DNA of 64,000 nt, taken from NCBI GenBank assembly GCA_015099395.1, contig AP024096.1, positions 248,001 to 312,000 on the forward strand, written 5' to 3'. Each line of letters opens with the position of its first letter. Within the stretch, counting starts at the first letter, position 1. The DNA comes from Ktedonobacteria bacterium brp13 (GTDB lineage: Bacteria; Chloroflexota; Ktedonobacteria; Ktedonobacterales; Ktedonobacteraceae). Under the pieces are notes generated by a model. That model was not told where the DNA came from. It worked only from the letters and a program-made list of their open reading frames with translations, and made no database searches. This document shows, piece by piece, positions 8,873 to 17,752 of the stretch. The translations under genes and the position numbers were made by a program.

Positions 8873-9125
8873 CCACTTTTAAGCGAGAAGCAATACAACA
8901 ACGGTATCACTTCTGTATCGGTGTTGTATCTATGCAAGCCTCACCAGGTACGAAAGCGCAGATTGAAGTATGCTAGTTCGATGCTGGACAAGGCTCACTT
9001 GACGTTAAACAACACATCGAGCTTCAGAAGCATGGGTTATATTTTACCCGACGGATCTTAGTAGCACACTGAAACAGTCTACTCTAGAAAGCGGAACTCA
9101 GCGAAAGAGAGGATAGGAGTTATTA
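8873..9125. other. Intergenic stretch without clear gene
   Basis: Between the two membrane-protein genes no convincing coding region or hairpin was found. An AGGAG at its right end serves the short reading frame starting at 9126. Confidence 0.4.
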
Positions 9126-9311
9126 ATGGACAAAAGATGCGCTTCATGCTACTCAAGCATGGGTATCCCTGTTTCTGTAACAGAAGTCGTGCCAGGAGGT
9201 GTTTTCCATGAGTACTCGTCAACGGATACCAGTTGGGGTTATGTTGATTGCTGGTTTCTACGTCTTTGGTGCTTTAGTGCTGTTGATCAGTCTTTTTACC
9301 AATTCTGCTGA
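9126..9311 (+). CDS. Possible small upstream ORF overlapping the next gene
   Basis: A 61-codon frame with a good ribosome binding site (TAGGAG, 6 bases before ATG). It begins MDKRCASC and overlaps the start of the 9208 gene in another frame. The sequence beyond about residue 30 is simply the other frame of that gene, so only the N-terminal part could be meaningful. It might be a leader peptide, a broken CxxC zinc-ribbon start, or chance. Confidence 0.2.
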   Translation: MDKRCASCYSSMGIPVSVTEVVPGGVFHEYSSTDTSWGYVDCWFLRLWCFSAVDQSFYQFC

Positions 9312-9627
9312 AGTGAGCAGGCAAATCGCTGAAAGACAGGGAATATCACCCAGTATTGGACTCCTCATTTTACCGCTAACAGCCGCCCTCGCACTCCTCA
9401 TCGCCTATGGCTTGTATGCTCTTTCCACCTGGGGGTTCTTTCTCACACTCCTCTATTTAACGTACTTTGGAAGTTGCAGTTTCATCTTAGGTGGCAAGGA
9501 GGGCATCCAGCCCTATCTTGGAAATCTTATCTGGTCGCTGCTGGTGGTAATCTACTTGCTCATCAAACGAAAGCATTTCTTTCTGGAAAAGAAGCAGCAA
9601 AAATATCTCCAGATGCGGATAGAGTAA
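9208..9627 (+). CDS. Small membrane protein, unknown function
   Basis: A 139-residue protein with four hydrophobic segments (about residues 8-28, 48-66, 70-92 and 100-118) and a basic C-terminus rich in Lys and Gln. The ATG at 9208 follows AGGAGGT by 7 bases. The protein begins MSTRQRIPVGVMLIAGFYVF. No family was recognised with certainty. A 10-bp hairpin terminator follows at 9674. Confidence 0.65.
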   Translation: MSTRQRIPVGVMLIAGFYVFGALVLLISLFTNSAEVSRQIAERQGISPSIGLLILPLTAALALLIAYGLYALSTWGFFLTLLYLTYFGSCSFILGGKEGIQPYLGNLIWSLLVVIYLLIKRKHFFLEKKQQKYLQMRIE

Positions 9628-9673
9628 AGTCCGGAAGGCCATTGGCAGACTGGCTCTATGATGCCAATTTGTT

Positions 9674-9701
9674 GAGCAGGCTGCTTAAATACAGCCTGCT
9701 C
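9674..9701 (+). terminator. Intrinsic terminator
   Basis: GAGCAGGCTG (9674-9683) pairs with CAGCCTGCTC (9692-9701) around an 8-base loop and is followed by a T-rich stretch. It lies 46 bases after the 9208-9627 gene and before a convergent gene. Confidence 0.75.
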
Positions 9702-9749
9702 CTGTTTCATTTTTCAGAGAAGGTACAAAGAAACCTACACATCGCACCT

Positions 9750-10004
9750 CTACATTATTGATAAAGGCGTTATTTCTATCTCCATATAAAGGTAGAGGGG
9801 AAGCGATTCCAGGCTCTTTTGTACATGGTCTCGTGAATCCGCTTGCATCACAATCCAGACTTGAGAGAGATCAGCACTGATATAGAGAGCTTTTTCTATT
9901 CCTTGTGCTCTTAACTCTTTTAGGCGAGCCTGTTCCTGCGGGAGGCGTGCGAGAATCTCTGCTTGATCTTGTAGACGGAATTTTGCGTTGATCATGAATT
10001 CCAT
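9750..10004 (-). CDS. Small muconolactone-isomerase-like (dimeric alpha/beta barrel) protein
   Basis: An 84-residue protein. The pattern FMINAKFRL...ARLPQEQARLKELRAQGIEKALYISADLSQVWIVM, then SLESLPLYLYMEIEITPL, matches small proteins of the muconolactone delta-isomerase / YCII type ferredoxin-like fold, which often accompany SnoaL-like proteins. AGGAGG lies 11 bases before the ATG. A broken SnoaL-like gene lies immediately upstream on the same strand. The substrate is unknown. Confidence 0.7.
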   Translation of the reverse strand: MEFMINAKFRLQDQAEILARLPQEQARLKELRAQGIEKALYISADLSQVWIVMQADSRDHVQKSLESLPLYLYMEIEITPLSIM

Positions 10005-10028
10005 GGTAAATGCTTCCTCCTCCTTGCG

Positions 10029-10232
10029 TTACAGATGTATAGCCCCAAGTTGCCGCATCAAACTCAAGTCATCGCGTACAGCCCAATGTTCTACGATCAA
10101 GCCATCGTTAACACGCACTATATGCATCTGTTCCTGCGAAATATGTCTTCCTGGTAGTTCGTACGAAAGGTAACCACGGCATAGATGAAATGAAGCGTGA
10201 AGAGACAGGAAAATGGCACAATCAATATTCAT
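10029..10232 (-). pseudogene. C-terminal remnant of a SnoaL-like ester cyclase
   Basis: Only the last 35-40 residues match the family: PGRHISQEQMHIVRVNDG followed by IVEHWAVRDDLSLMRQLGA, the characteristic end of SnoaL-like / NTF2-fold ester cyclases, which are normally about 130-150 residues. The preceding 25 codons do not continue the family and no proper start or ribosome site is seen, so the gene has lost its 5' part. It sits 24 bases before the 84-residue protein and was probably co-transcribed with it. Confidence 0.65.
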
Positions 10233-10303
10233 CTGGCGAAGACTAAGCAGTCGTTCTTTTCACTCTCTTTTGCCACGACAGAAAAAACGTTTTTTGTTTT
10301 GAA

Positions 10304-10333
10304 CGAGGAGCTGTTTGCGCAAACAACTCCTCG
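10304..10333 (-). terminator. Stem-loop after the chitinase gene
   Basis: A 14-pair stem with one mismatch (CGAGGAG...CTCCTCG at the base, GTTTG/CAAAC at the top). It lies 37 bases beyond the stop codon of the GH18 gene. The T-run is not immediate on the minus strand, although a separate AAAAAACGTTTTTT palindrome follows at 10282-10295. Confidence 0.5.
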
Positions 10334-10369
10334 CTCACAGTCTCAATGATCCTTGTACAATTGTTATGC

Positions 10370-11866
10370 CTAGCTCAACGAGAAATCATCGACATAGACA
10401 TTCCCTTGCGCATACCAGCCATGGATGTAAATCGTAATGCTGCTCTGCGACGAACTCGTTGTAAACGTCACACCGAGTTTCGTGTAACTGCCACTGCTCG
10501 TCCAGTTGCTTGCACCATTCTGCACGCCAATATAGGCGTACGAACCATCTACATAAGCAGATAGTGTATAGGTGTGATTTGCCTGAACGTTAATGGTCTG
10601 ATCACACTCGCCAGTTGTTGAATTGGTTGGTGTAACCTGCAAAGCATGTGATCCACTATGAACCGGTGAAGTCACGACTTGATCACCTGAATTACAAGAC
10701 CAGCTGGAGAGATTTGCGGTTTCAAAACCAGGATTGCTCACCAGGTTGCCTGGTGTCGGCGTCGGCGTCGCTGTTATCGTCGGCTGCGGCGTTGGCGTAC
10801 TCGTTTGCGTTGGTGTGGGAGTGGGCGTGGCGCCACCGCTGCTTCCATTCGTAAACGGCTTGAAGATGCCCGTGAACTGGTAGGTGCTCTGTGAGATACC
10901 ACTACAGGCATCTGACGCCGTGGTTGAACCAGCACAGCCCCCATTGTCGCGGGGCACTTCCCAGAAAGACAGCTCACCGATATGATTTGATTGCGCGAAC
11001 GAAAGCACCTGTGAGGCATTACTCAGACTAAAGATCTCGCCAGGGCTATCATTCTGACCAATCATGGACGTGATGCCCACCATTGACCACAACTGACTGG
11101 AAGACTTCGAGGGAAAGATGTTCTGCAGTTCAGAATGGAGGCCATTGGCCGCGTTGATGGCTTCCTGACCCATCTGGCTATCCGCCGAACCATAGTCCAT
11201 CGTCATGAGATTGACGACGTTAAAGTTCACACCATGTGAGACCGCATTATTCAGCAGACCCAGACTATCGCTGAGCAGGCCAGTAGTTGCGGACGGCAGG
11301 GTAAACGAGATGGTCAGACCAGGATTGGCTGCCTGCAAGGCTGCCAGGGCGATATTGCGCCGATCGTACGTGGTCGAGTCACCCTGCTCGCCGCCCTCAA
11401 TATCAAAATCGAGGTGGGTCGCATTATACTTGGTCACAACTGCCTGGTACTGCGCCTGCAAGCTGCTGGCGCTGGTGCAGGCCTGCGCCAGTTCCTGTCC
11501 CGCCGCGCCACCAAAGGAGATAATGATATCCCCACCCTGGCCGCGAATATAACTGATGTCGCTATCCAGGTGCGGCAAATAGGTGCTGGTCTGATTCAGG
11601 GGAATTGTCCCGGCCCACTCAGCATTGCATCCATTGCTGCCGATAAATGCCAGAGTATAATACTTCTGTCCAGTAGCCTGCGTGACTGACTGTAACGACG
11701 AGCCAATCGTGATATCCTGATAGGGGGCAAAATACTCACCTGGAAACGACGAGGCTGCATGAACCTGGGACATTCTTCCCGCTACAATTGCGCCCGATGC
11801 GACAATGCTGATGAGTGTGAGAAGACACACGGTGAGAAACATGGACAGGTGCCGAGGTGTTTTCAT
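10370..11866 (-). CDS. Secreted GH18 chitinase with C-terminal carbohydrate-binding module
   Basis: A 498-residue secreted endo-type chitinase. The signal peptide (residues about 5-37) ends near HAA. The GH18 barrel carries the SFGG strand (117-120) and the catalytic motif LDFDIEG (152-158), in which Glu157 is the proton donor. A Thr/Pro linker near 345-372 leads to a beta-sandwich of the CenC/CBM4_9 type beginning NLVSNPGFETANLSSW. The start at 11866 follows GGGAGGA by 7 bases; an upstream in-frame ATG lacks such a site. Its promoter carries the same operator as the GlcNAc-type importer at 16031, so it belongs to the chitin regulon. Confidence 0.9.
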   Translation of the reverse strand: MKTPRHLSMFLTVCLLTLISIVASGAIVAGRMSQVHAASSFPGEYFAPYQDITIGSSLQSVTQATGQKYYTLAFIGSNGCNAEWAGTIPLNQTSTYLPHLDSDISYIRGQGGDIIISFGGAAGQELAQACTSASSLQAQYQAVVTKYNATHLDFDIEGGEQGDSTTYDRRNIALAALQAANPGLTISFTLPSATTGLLSDSLGLLNNAVSHGVNFNVVNLMTMDYGSADSQMGQEAINAANGLHSELQNIFPSKSSSQLWSMVGITSMIGQNDSPGEIFSLSNASQVLSFAQSNHIGELSFWEVPRDNGGCAGSTTASDACSGISQSTYQFTGIFKPFTNGSSGGATPTPTPTQTSTPTPQPTITATPTPTPGNLVSNPGFETANLSSWSCNSGDQVVTSPVHSGSHALQVTPTNSTTGECDQTINVQANHTYTLSAYVDGSYAYIGVQNGASNWTSSGSYTKLGVTFTTSSSQSSITIYIHGWYAQGNVYVDDFSLS

Positions 11867-12017
11867 AGAATTTCCTCCCTGAAATACTTGATATCGGTTG
11901 AACAGCATTGAGTAGTCCATACGGCAGTTTTCACGTATTAGCCTACTTCGTCCATATGTGCCCTTCTATTGATATACTATGTCAGCATCCTGCTTTTGTA
12001 TGAAACTCCTCTATGTA

Positions 12018-12065
12018 AATGTAACCTCTTACAAAGGGAATGTCAAGACATCTAGACCACTATAC
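12018..12065 (-). promoter_or_regulatory. Chitinase promoter with dre-like GntR operator
   Basis: On the minus strand TTGACA (12046-12041), 17 bases, then TACATT (12023-12018). The 25 bases at 12041-12065 are the exact reverse complement of 15799-15823 and include AGTGGTCTAGATGTCT, of which the first 11 bases match the NagR/DasR operator AGTGGTCTAGACCACT. The operator overlaps the -35 box, so repression by steric hindrance is expected. Confidence 0.75.
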
Positions 12066-12139
12066 CAAATATGAGTAGCGCTATTTTCGTCACGACAGGA
12101 AATGGATAGGTATACGCTCAAGAGCAGAGTGAGAAGAAG

Positions 12140-12181
12140 GCTCCACGGCTTCACAAAAGTGACTGCGCACATACGTGGAGC
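12140..12181 (-). terminator. Stem-loop after the GH3 gene
   Basis: GCTCCACG (12140-12147) pairs with CGTGGAGC (12174-12181), with a nested CAC/GTG hairpin inside. It lies about 60 bases beyond the GH3 stop codon; the following minus-strand sequence is pyrimidine-rich. It is the likely end of the gntR-kinase-GH3 operon. Confidence 0.45.
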
Positions 12182-12239
12182 TAAAAAAACAGAGAAACAC
12201 AGTGTTTAGGGAGGATAGATGGGATAAAGAGAGGCCAGG

Positions 12240-13820
12240 TCATCGTTCAGGTAGAGTTACAGGTAAATGTCCGCGCGCCTGCCGTTCACCAAAGAGCACA
12301 CGGACTGCGGCCAACAAGGCTGGTCTGGTATATTCATAGGCAACAATATATGTACGCAACTGTGGGTACGCCTGCAGATCATAGGGATTGCGCACACTCA
12401 TGCCAATCACGCGCCGCCCGGTGGAAACGAGAAATTGTACAATTTTTGCCTGCTCCTCATCCAGATACGCGTTCGCCGTCACCACGATAAAGATATCGGT
12501 ATCGCTCGCATTTAGCAGTACTTCACGGTAATTCGCTTCAGGGACAACAGGTAGTATGTTTGTATTGCTATGGTATTGTTGGATGATATCTAGCAGCATC
12601 TTATCAGAGTAATAACGATCTTCAACCATTGTCATCGTGTTACGCTGTGGAGAAACTATCGCAATCTTCTCTCCTGCATCTAGATGCAATGGCAACAATG
12701 CATCCTCATTGCGCACCAGCGTTGTGGACAGTTCATAGGCCTGGTCCTGTAATTGTTCGTGCGCGGCATAATCAATGTCCACTCTGGTATCATCCCAGGA
12801 AAGATAACGTGCTTTAAGATCCAATACACGTTCTGCCGCTTGCTGCACTATCAGTGGAGCAAGTGTGCCAGCCTGCACCGCTTCTTTTATGGCCACGAAG
12901 CTTCCTCGTTGTTGTGTATAGTGATGCGATACCAGTACCAGATCGATGCCAGCTTGCAATCCCATCACTGCCGCGCGTTCTGTGCCAAATGTATTCGCAA
13001 TAGCGCCCATCTCCAGGCAATCTGAGAGTATAACACCCTTATATCCAAGCTTGTGGCGCAGTAATCCCTGTATCACGGTTGATGAAAGCGTTGCTGGCAA
13101 GATGTCAATTTGATTGAGCGTGGGAAAATTTATATGTGCAAGCATCACACTTTCGGCCCCAGCCGCAATACCACTTCTGAATGGTACCAATTCTACTGCA
13201 TCGAGCCGTTCAAGCGTATGTGGAATGGTGGGTAATGCCAGATGTGAATCTATGGTCGTATCGCCATGGCCGGGAAAATGTTTTAAGCAGGCAATAATAC
13301 CCGCATCCTGATAGCCCTTCACCATTGCGGAGCCAAGGCGTGCAACCAGTTGCGCATCCTCGCCAAATGAACGTACCCCGATTACTACATTGGAGGCATT
13401 ATTGTTTACATCAACCACCGGAGCCAGGTTCATATTGATACCAAATGCTTTGAGCTCACGTCCAGTCGCCCACGCAACCTCAGAAGCAATCTTCTCTGAA
13501 CCAATAGCGCCCAACGCCATATTGCCTGGAAAGAGTGTCGCCGCCTCCCCCAAACGTTGTACAATACCATTTTCTTGATCAATTGCGATGAGCAATGGGT
13601 GAGTATGGCCTGCCTCTCGTGCGGCCTTTTGCAAACTATGCGTTAATGTATGCATCTGCTCGGCATCGCGCACATTGCGTGAAAACAAAATAATGTTCCC
13701 AATATGATAGTGTTGAATCAGGTCGATTACTTCCTGCGATACGGTCGTCCCCCCGAAACCCACCATCAACGTCTGACCGATCTGCTGCTCCAACGTCATG
13801 CTATCAGTGTAGGTGCCCAT
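12240..13820 (-). CDS. GH3 beta-N-acetylhexosaminidase (NagZ-like)
   Basis: A 526-residue glycosidase without signal peptide, so cytoplasmic. NagZ-type GH3 enzymes release GlcNAc from chitobiose or muropeptides using a His-Asp dyad: KHFPGHGD at 180-187 and DSH at 191-193 supply it, and Asp267 in LSDCLEMGAI is the nucleophile. A C-terminal domain follows (about 370-526), as in Gram-positive NagZ. It is the last gene of gntR-kinase-GH3. Because a chitinase and chito-oligosaccharide-type importer share this regulon, chitobiose hydrolysis is the likely role; cell-wall recycling is the alternative. Confidence 0.9.
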   Translation of the reverse strand: MGTYTDSMTLEQQIGQTLMVGFGGTTVSQEVIDLIQHYHIGNIILFSRNVRDAEQMHTLTHSLQKAAREAGHTHPLLIAIDQENGIVQRLGEAATLFPGNMALGAIGSEKIASEVAWATGRELKAFGINMNLAPVVDVNNNASNVVIGVRSFGEDAQLVARLGSAMVKGYQDAGIIACLKHFPGHGDTTIDSHLALPTIPHTLERLDAVELVPFRSGIAAGAESVMLAHINFPTLNQIDILPATLSSTVIQGLLRHKLGYKGVILSDCLEMGAIANTFGTERAAVMGLQAGIDLVLVSHHYTQQRGSFVAIKEAVQAGTLAPLIVQQAAERVLDLKARYLSWDDTRVDIDYAAHEQLQDQAYELSTTLVRNEDALLPLHLDAGEKIAIVSPQRNTMTMVEDRYYSDKMLLDIIQQYHSNTNILPVVPEANYREVLLNASDTDIFIVVTANAYLDEEQAKIVQFLVSTGRRVIGMSVRNPYDLQAYPQLRTYIVAYEYTRPALLAAVRVLFGERQARGHLPVTLPER

Positions 13821-13876
13821 CTCTTTTTCTTTCCTTTGTAGCTCTAGTTATTGCTCGTGTCTGGTCAGGTTAGTGT

Positions 13877-14794
13877 TTATGAAAAGAGTCTTAGAGCCGC
13901 ACGTGCCCCATCCAGCGCCGGATCCTCGACAAGTGTAATCGTGCCAATAGCTGTGCGCTTGCTTATTTCGTGGATGACCTGCTCGCGAAAACTATTTTCG
14001 TGCAGTATGAGTCCTCCACTTAGTGCGAGATCTAGAGGTTTATCTGGAAGGTTGAGCTGTTTCTTCACAGCAACAAGCGCCAGCGCCAGCTCCTGAGCGG
14101 CCTCTTCTACGATGTCATAGGCTACGCTATCGCCGTTTCCAGCCGCTTCACACACCAACGTCGCTAAGGATGCGATCGCAGCTTTATCAACGTCCTTATA
14201 CACTTTACTCGTCAGCTCGTTTGCGCTATCCAGGCTCCACTCCCTTAGCAGTAGCTCTACCAATAGAGTCGCTTGTCCACGCCCATCCGTTGCTCGCGCG
14301 ACGGCTTGCAAGCCTCGGCGACCAAGATCATAGCCGCTACCCTCATCACCTATGAGATATCCCCAGCCTCCGGCGCGTGCGGAAGTTCCTTGCGCATCAC
14401 GTCCCAGAGCAATCGAACCTGTACCAGCAATCAAAGCAATGCCAACTGTGTCAGGCAAAGCGCTTAACACCAGTTCCGCGTCATTGGTCAGGTGTACCTT
14501 TTGTGCCAATGGCTGTAAGAGCGGCAAGAGAAGAGCGTAATCAGATGGTTGGTCGACCCCAGCCAGGCCAAACCACGAACGTTGCAGAGGTAAAGAGCAA
14601 GGAACCTGGCGCATGGCTTCTTCAATTGCACTAAAGATATGCGAGAGGGCCATGTCTACACCCACTCCTTTACAATTTGCACTGCCTGCTATGCCACGCC
14701 CTTGCTCGTTGCCTTGAGCATCGACTATGACGGCCAGTGTTTTCGTGCCACCGCCATCAACGCCTATAGCGTAAGAAAGTGATGAATCATCCAA
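13877..14794 (-). CDS. BadF/BadG-type N-acetylglucosamine kinase
   Basis: A 305-residue ASKHA-fold sugar kinase. Phosphate-binding motif DGGGTKT at residues 13-19, GLAGVDQPSDY near 92, IALIAGTGSIALGRD near 133, GWGYLIGDEGSGYDLGRRGL near 163 and LALSGGLI near 274 are typical of GlcNAc kinases in this family. It would phosphorylate GlcNAc released by the GH3 enzyme. It starts 6 bases after the GntR gene ends and precedes the GH3 gene by 56 bases, all on the same strand. Related kinases act on glucosamine or MurNAc, so the exact sugar is inferred. Confidence 0.88.
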   Translation of the reverse strand: MDDSSLSYAIGVDGGGTKTLAVIVDAQGNEQGRGIAGSANCKGVGVDMALSHIFSAIEEAMRQVPCSLPLQRSWFGLAGVDQPSDYALLLPLLQPLAQKVHLTNDAELVLSALPDTVGIALIAGTGSIALGRDAQGTSARAGGWGYLIGDEGSGYDLGRRGLQAVARATDGRGQATLLVELLLREWSLDSANELTSKVYKDVDKAAIASLATLVCEAAGNGDSVAYDIVEEAAQELALALVAVKKQLNLPDKPLDLALSGGLILHENSFREQVIHEISKRTAIGTITLVEDPALDGARAALRLFS

Positions 14795-14800
14795 TTGTTC

Positions 14801-15529
14801 TCACCTCATGCGAGTATAGAACGTGTATTTATGCCCACAATACACCGCTTTAGCATACTCAACAGGTTGGTTTAGCTCTCTATACGTCACACGGCGCGTA
14901 TGGAGAACTGAACTGCCAGGAGCAATTTTCAGTAGTTGCGCATCTTCGTTGCTTGCCAGACCAGCTTCTATTTCCTGATCGGCCTCCATCAGTACAACAC
15001 CGTACTTTTTTTCTAAGAGACTATACAGTGAGTTTTGCTCCAGATCCTCTTCCAGTAACCGCTCACAATCCTTGAAACTGATCTGTGATAATTCAATAGC
15101 CAGAGGTTCATTATCAGCTAGACGCAAGCGTTGCAGGCGAAAGATGGGCGTGCCAGGGCTGATACGCAGTTTTTCAGCAATTGCTTCATCAGCGAGATCC
15201 ATCGCAGTGGCAATCATCTTCGTGCTGGGATATTGTCCCCGTGCACGGATATCTTCGGTAAACCCTGTCAGGTGTATCAATTGCTGCGTGATTTTACTCT
15301 GGCTGACAAAGGTTCCTTTGCCTTGTTCACGATAAAACAATCCTTCATTGACCAGTTCAGTAATAGCCTGACGGGCCGTCGTACGGCTAATGCCATATGT
15401 TTCGCCCAGTTCACGCTCCGATGGTATCAGGTCACCTGGTTTCCACTCACCAACGCGCATTCGCTCCCGCATAATCTCTTTCAACTGAGAATAGCGAGGT
15501 AAAGGACTGTTTCGATACATTACGCCCAT
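14801..15529 (-). CDS. GntR/HutC-family regulator (NagR/DasR-like)
   Basis: A 242-residue repressor with an N-terminal winged helix (IPSERELGETYGISRTTARQ, then GTFVSQ) and a C-terminal UTRA ligand domain (about 90-240; TPIFRLQRLRLADNEPLAIE, and a final YCGHKYTFYTRMR). NagR and DasR of this subfamily sense GlcNAc-6-P or GlcN-6-P and bind TGGTCTAGACCA-type sites. Such sites occur before this gene, the chitinase and the importer. ATG at 15529 is preferred, with GAAGAAG upstream; a TTG at 15544 is an alternative start. Confidence 0.9.
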   Translation of the reverse strand: MGVMYRNSPLPRYSQLKEIMRERMRVGEWKPGDLIPSERELGETYGISRTTARQAITELVNEGLFYREQGKGTFVSQSKITQQLIHLTGFTEDIRARGQYPSTKMIATAMDLADEAIAEKLRISPGTPIFRLQRLRLADNEPLAIELSQISFKDCERLLEEDLEQNSLYSLLEKKYGVVLMEADQEIEAGLASNEDAQLLKIAPGSSVLHTRRVTYRELNQPVEYAKAVYCGHKYTFYTRMR

Positions 15530-15599
15530 CTTCTTCTTTTCCAATCGTGTCAGACAGCCTCATAAACCCCTTGCTTTCTTTCCATAAAATAGAACAACT

Positions 15600-15630
15600 T
15601 GGTATGTTGTATATACCACTCTGCATTATA
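15600..15630 (-). promoter_or_regulatory. gntR promoter -10 box and operator
   Basis: TATAAT on the minus strand at 15630-15625, followed by TGGTATATACAACATACCA at 15618-15600 (arms TGGTAT/ATACCA). The repeat resembles the NagR/YvoA class of operators and covers the start point, so autorepression is likely. No good -35 box is seen at the usual distance. Confidence 0.6.
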
Positions 15631-15798
15631 ACAATAATTCCATATTTTTGCATCATTGTCAAGTGTATGCTGCGTGGAGCTTTCAGAGCAAGCAATAGTG
15701 TCTATCTGGGGAAGGCCAAAAGTCGTCCATGTTGACAGAATCAGGAAATACATACTTAAGAATCAATACGTTATTTTTCCCTATTTTATAACAATCCT

Positions 15799-15846
15799 GT
15801 ATAGTGGTCTAGATGTCTTGACAAACAGGCCGGAACAAGGTACAGT
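15799..15846 (+). promoter_or_regulatory. Importer promoter with dre-like GntR operator
   Basis: TTGACA (15818-15823), 17 bases, TACAGT (15841-15846). The first 25 bases (15799-15823) are identical, in the same orientation relative to the gene, to the element before the chitinase (12041-12065). It contains AGTGGTCTAGATGTCT overlapping the -35 box. About 185 bases of leader follow before the binding-protein gene; nothing else was recognised there. Confidence 0.78.
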
Positions 15847-16030
15847 AAAACCCATAGATTGATCTAAAACTCCATAAGCAAGCGTACTTCATAGCATTCT
15901 ACTATGTCATTATTTGAAAGGAGTCATCGAAGAAGGGGAATTTATCACTGCTTTGCACATCTCACGTATCTAGTTGCCATATTTACGCACTATTTTACAG
16001 ATTCATTTATTCAGTGGTAGGAGGTTGTAA

Positions 16031-17725
16031 ATGACTCTCAATTCTCTCTCTGCGCCACCTTTAAAGGTGAAAAGCAAAACGACAGCGATACTGTCCACTT
16101 TGCTGGTATTCTTTACATTGCTACTTACGGCCTGTAATAGTAGTAGTTCTCACACATCCTCTAATAAGCATATTCTTACCATTGCTACCCAGTCCTACGA
16201 CTTCGCTCAGGCTGGCTTCAATCCGTTTAATGGTCATCCAAATGCAGGAGCGGCAGGGTTGATCTATGAGACGCTGGACTTTGTAAATGTGAATGGCGGC
16301 AGTTTTACGCCAATGCTGTCCACAGGCTATTCCTGGAGTCCCGATTACAAACAGCTGACATTTGCTATTCGTCAGGGTGTGAAATGGAATGATGGACAAG
16401 CATTCTCGGCAAATGATGTAGCATTTACCTTCAACGAGATGAAAAAGTATCCAGCATCTGACACCAATGGTGTGTGGAGTTATCTTAGCAGTGTTACGGC
16501 AACAGATGCAAATACCGTCGTGATGACCTTTCAGAAGCCGTATCCCCCTGAACTGGTAACCATTGCTGGGCACGTCTACATCATTCCACAGCACGTCTTC
16601 GCCTCGGTTGGCGATCCTACTCAGTATCTTACGGACCATCCGGTCGGCACAGGTCCTTTCAAATTAACGAGCTACCAGGCAAATGTAGCGGTATATGATA
16701 AAAATAGCAGCTACTGGCAGGCCAGTAAAGTAAAAGTTGATGAGGTACGCTATCCTGAGTATAAAGATAACTCGACCTTGCAACTGGCACTACCTAAAGG
16801 TGATATTGACTGGGCGGGCTATTTTTCACCGACACTTAATCAGGATTTTGTTCAGAAGGACACGGTTCATAATCACCTCTTCATGGATTCTATCAACCTG
16901 TACTCTGTCTGCGTCAACCAGAAAGATCCTGTTGTCGGTGGTCAAGTAGGCCTACCGGTCCGCCTGGCACTCAGCGCAGCGCTCGACCGTAACCAGATCG
17001 CACAGCAGGCCACCGCTAGCCTGGAGCCTCCGGCCAGCGTGACTGGTCTCGTACTACCAACCGCTCAAAGCTGGCTCGCACCACAATATAGCAATCTTTC
17101 AATGAGCGCAGATGCAACCACCGCAAAGAAAGACTTGACTGGCGCAGGCTGGACAATGGGCTCAGATGGCTATTTCCAGAAGAATGGCAAGGATCTGACC
17201 CTCACACTGAGAAGTGTTGACACCTATTCCGACTGGAACGCGGCGGCACAATTAGTTGCTGCGGAAGCCAAAACTGTCGGTATCAAGATTAATAATACAA
17301 CCGTTGGTGAAAACGACTACTACACGCTCCGCTCAGATGGTAAATACGATTACCAAATGATGTTCTGCGGCATGGTTGGTGGTCCTACGCCTTACTACCT
17401 GTATAATCAATACCTTAACAGCTCCGGCATTGGGCAGGGCAAGTTCAACTTTGTGGCCTGGAATGATCCTGCAACTGATCATTATCTGAATCAGTACGCC
17501 TCAACCACAAATCAGGCGACACAGACGCAGGCTATTCAGGGTATCGAGAAGATCTTTGTCGAAAACCAGCCATTTATTCCCTTATGGACCGGAGCGGACT
17601 ACGACGAGTACTCCACCCGCCACTTTACTGGCTGGCCTGATCTAAACAACCCGTATTCCAGCGGTAGTCCCAACACTGCCCCTGATTATGAGCAGGTCAT
17701 CCTACACCTGGTCCCTGTTTCGTAA
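16031..17725 (+). CDS. ABC importer substrate-binding lipoprotein, peptide/chito-oligosaccharide family
   Basis: A 564-residue SBP_bac_5 (DppA/OppA cluster) lipoprotein with lipobox LLTAC (Cys about 35). Typical blocks are LTFAIRQGVKWNDGQAFSANDVAFTF near 113-138, HPVGTGPFKL, and a C-terminal WTGADYDEYSTRHFTGWPD. AGGAGGT precedes the ATG by 6 bases. The family mostly binds peptides, but members import chitobiose in vibrios and cellobiose in thermophiles. Because the promoter shares the chitinase operator, GlcNAc oligomers are the likely ligand (inferred). Confidence 0.88.
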   Translation: MTLNSLSAPPLKVKSKTTAILSTLLVFFTLLLTACNSSSSHTSSNKHILTIATQSYDFAQAGFNPFNGHPNAGAAGLIYETLDFVNVNGGSFTPMLSTGYSWSPDYKQLTFAIRQGVKWNDGQAFSANDVAFTFNEMKKYPASDTNGVWSYLSSVTATDANTVVMTFQKPYPPELVTIAGHVYIIPQHVFASVGDPTQYLTDHPVGTGPFKLTSYQANVAVYDKNSSYWQASKVKVDEVRYPEYKDNSTLQLALPKGDIDWAGYFSPTLNQDFVQKDTVHNHLFMDSINLYSVCVNQKDPVVGGQVGLPVRLALSAALDRNQIAQQATASLEPPASVTGLVLPTAQSWLAPQYSNLSMSADATTAKKDLTGAGWTMGSDGYFQKNGKDLTLTLRSVDTYSDWNAAAQLVAAEAKTVGIKINNTTVGENDYYTLRSDGKYDYQMMFCGMVGGPTPYYLYNQYLNSSGIGQGKFNFVAWNDPATDHYLNQYASTTNQATQTQAIQGIEKIFVENQPFIPLWTGADYDEYSTRHFTGWPDLNNPYSSGSPNTAPDYEQVILHLVPVS

Positions 17726-17752
17726 AATCCAAAGTACGTATAAAGGAAAGAG

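Noticed and set aside
10304..10333. Riboswitch upstream of a gene
   Set aside because: The stem lies after a stop codon and between convergent or ending transcripts, so it is better read as a transcript end.
12041..15823. Inverted 25-bp repeats as ends of a mobile element
   Set aside because: Both copies overlap -35 boxes of chitin-use genes in the same orientation to the gene, and no transposase lies between them; shared operators explain them better.
16121..16639. 172-codon frame opposite the binding-protein gene
   Set aside because: Shadow of a coding region with strong family motifs on the other strand.
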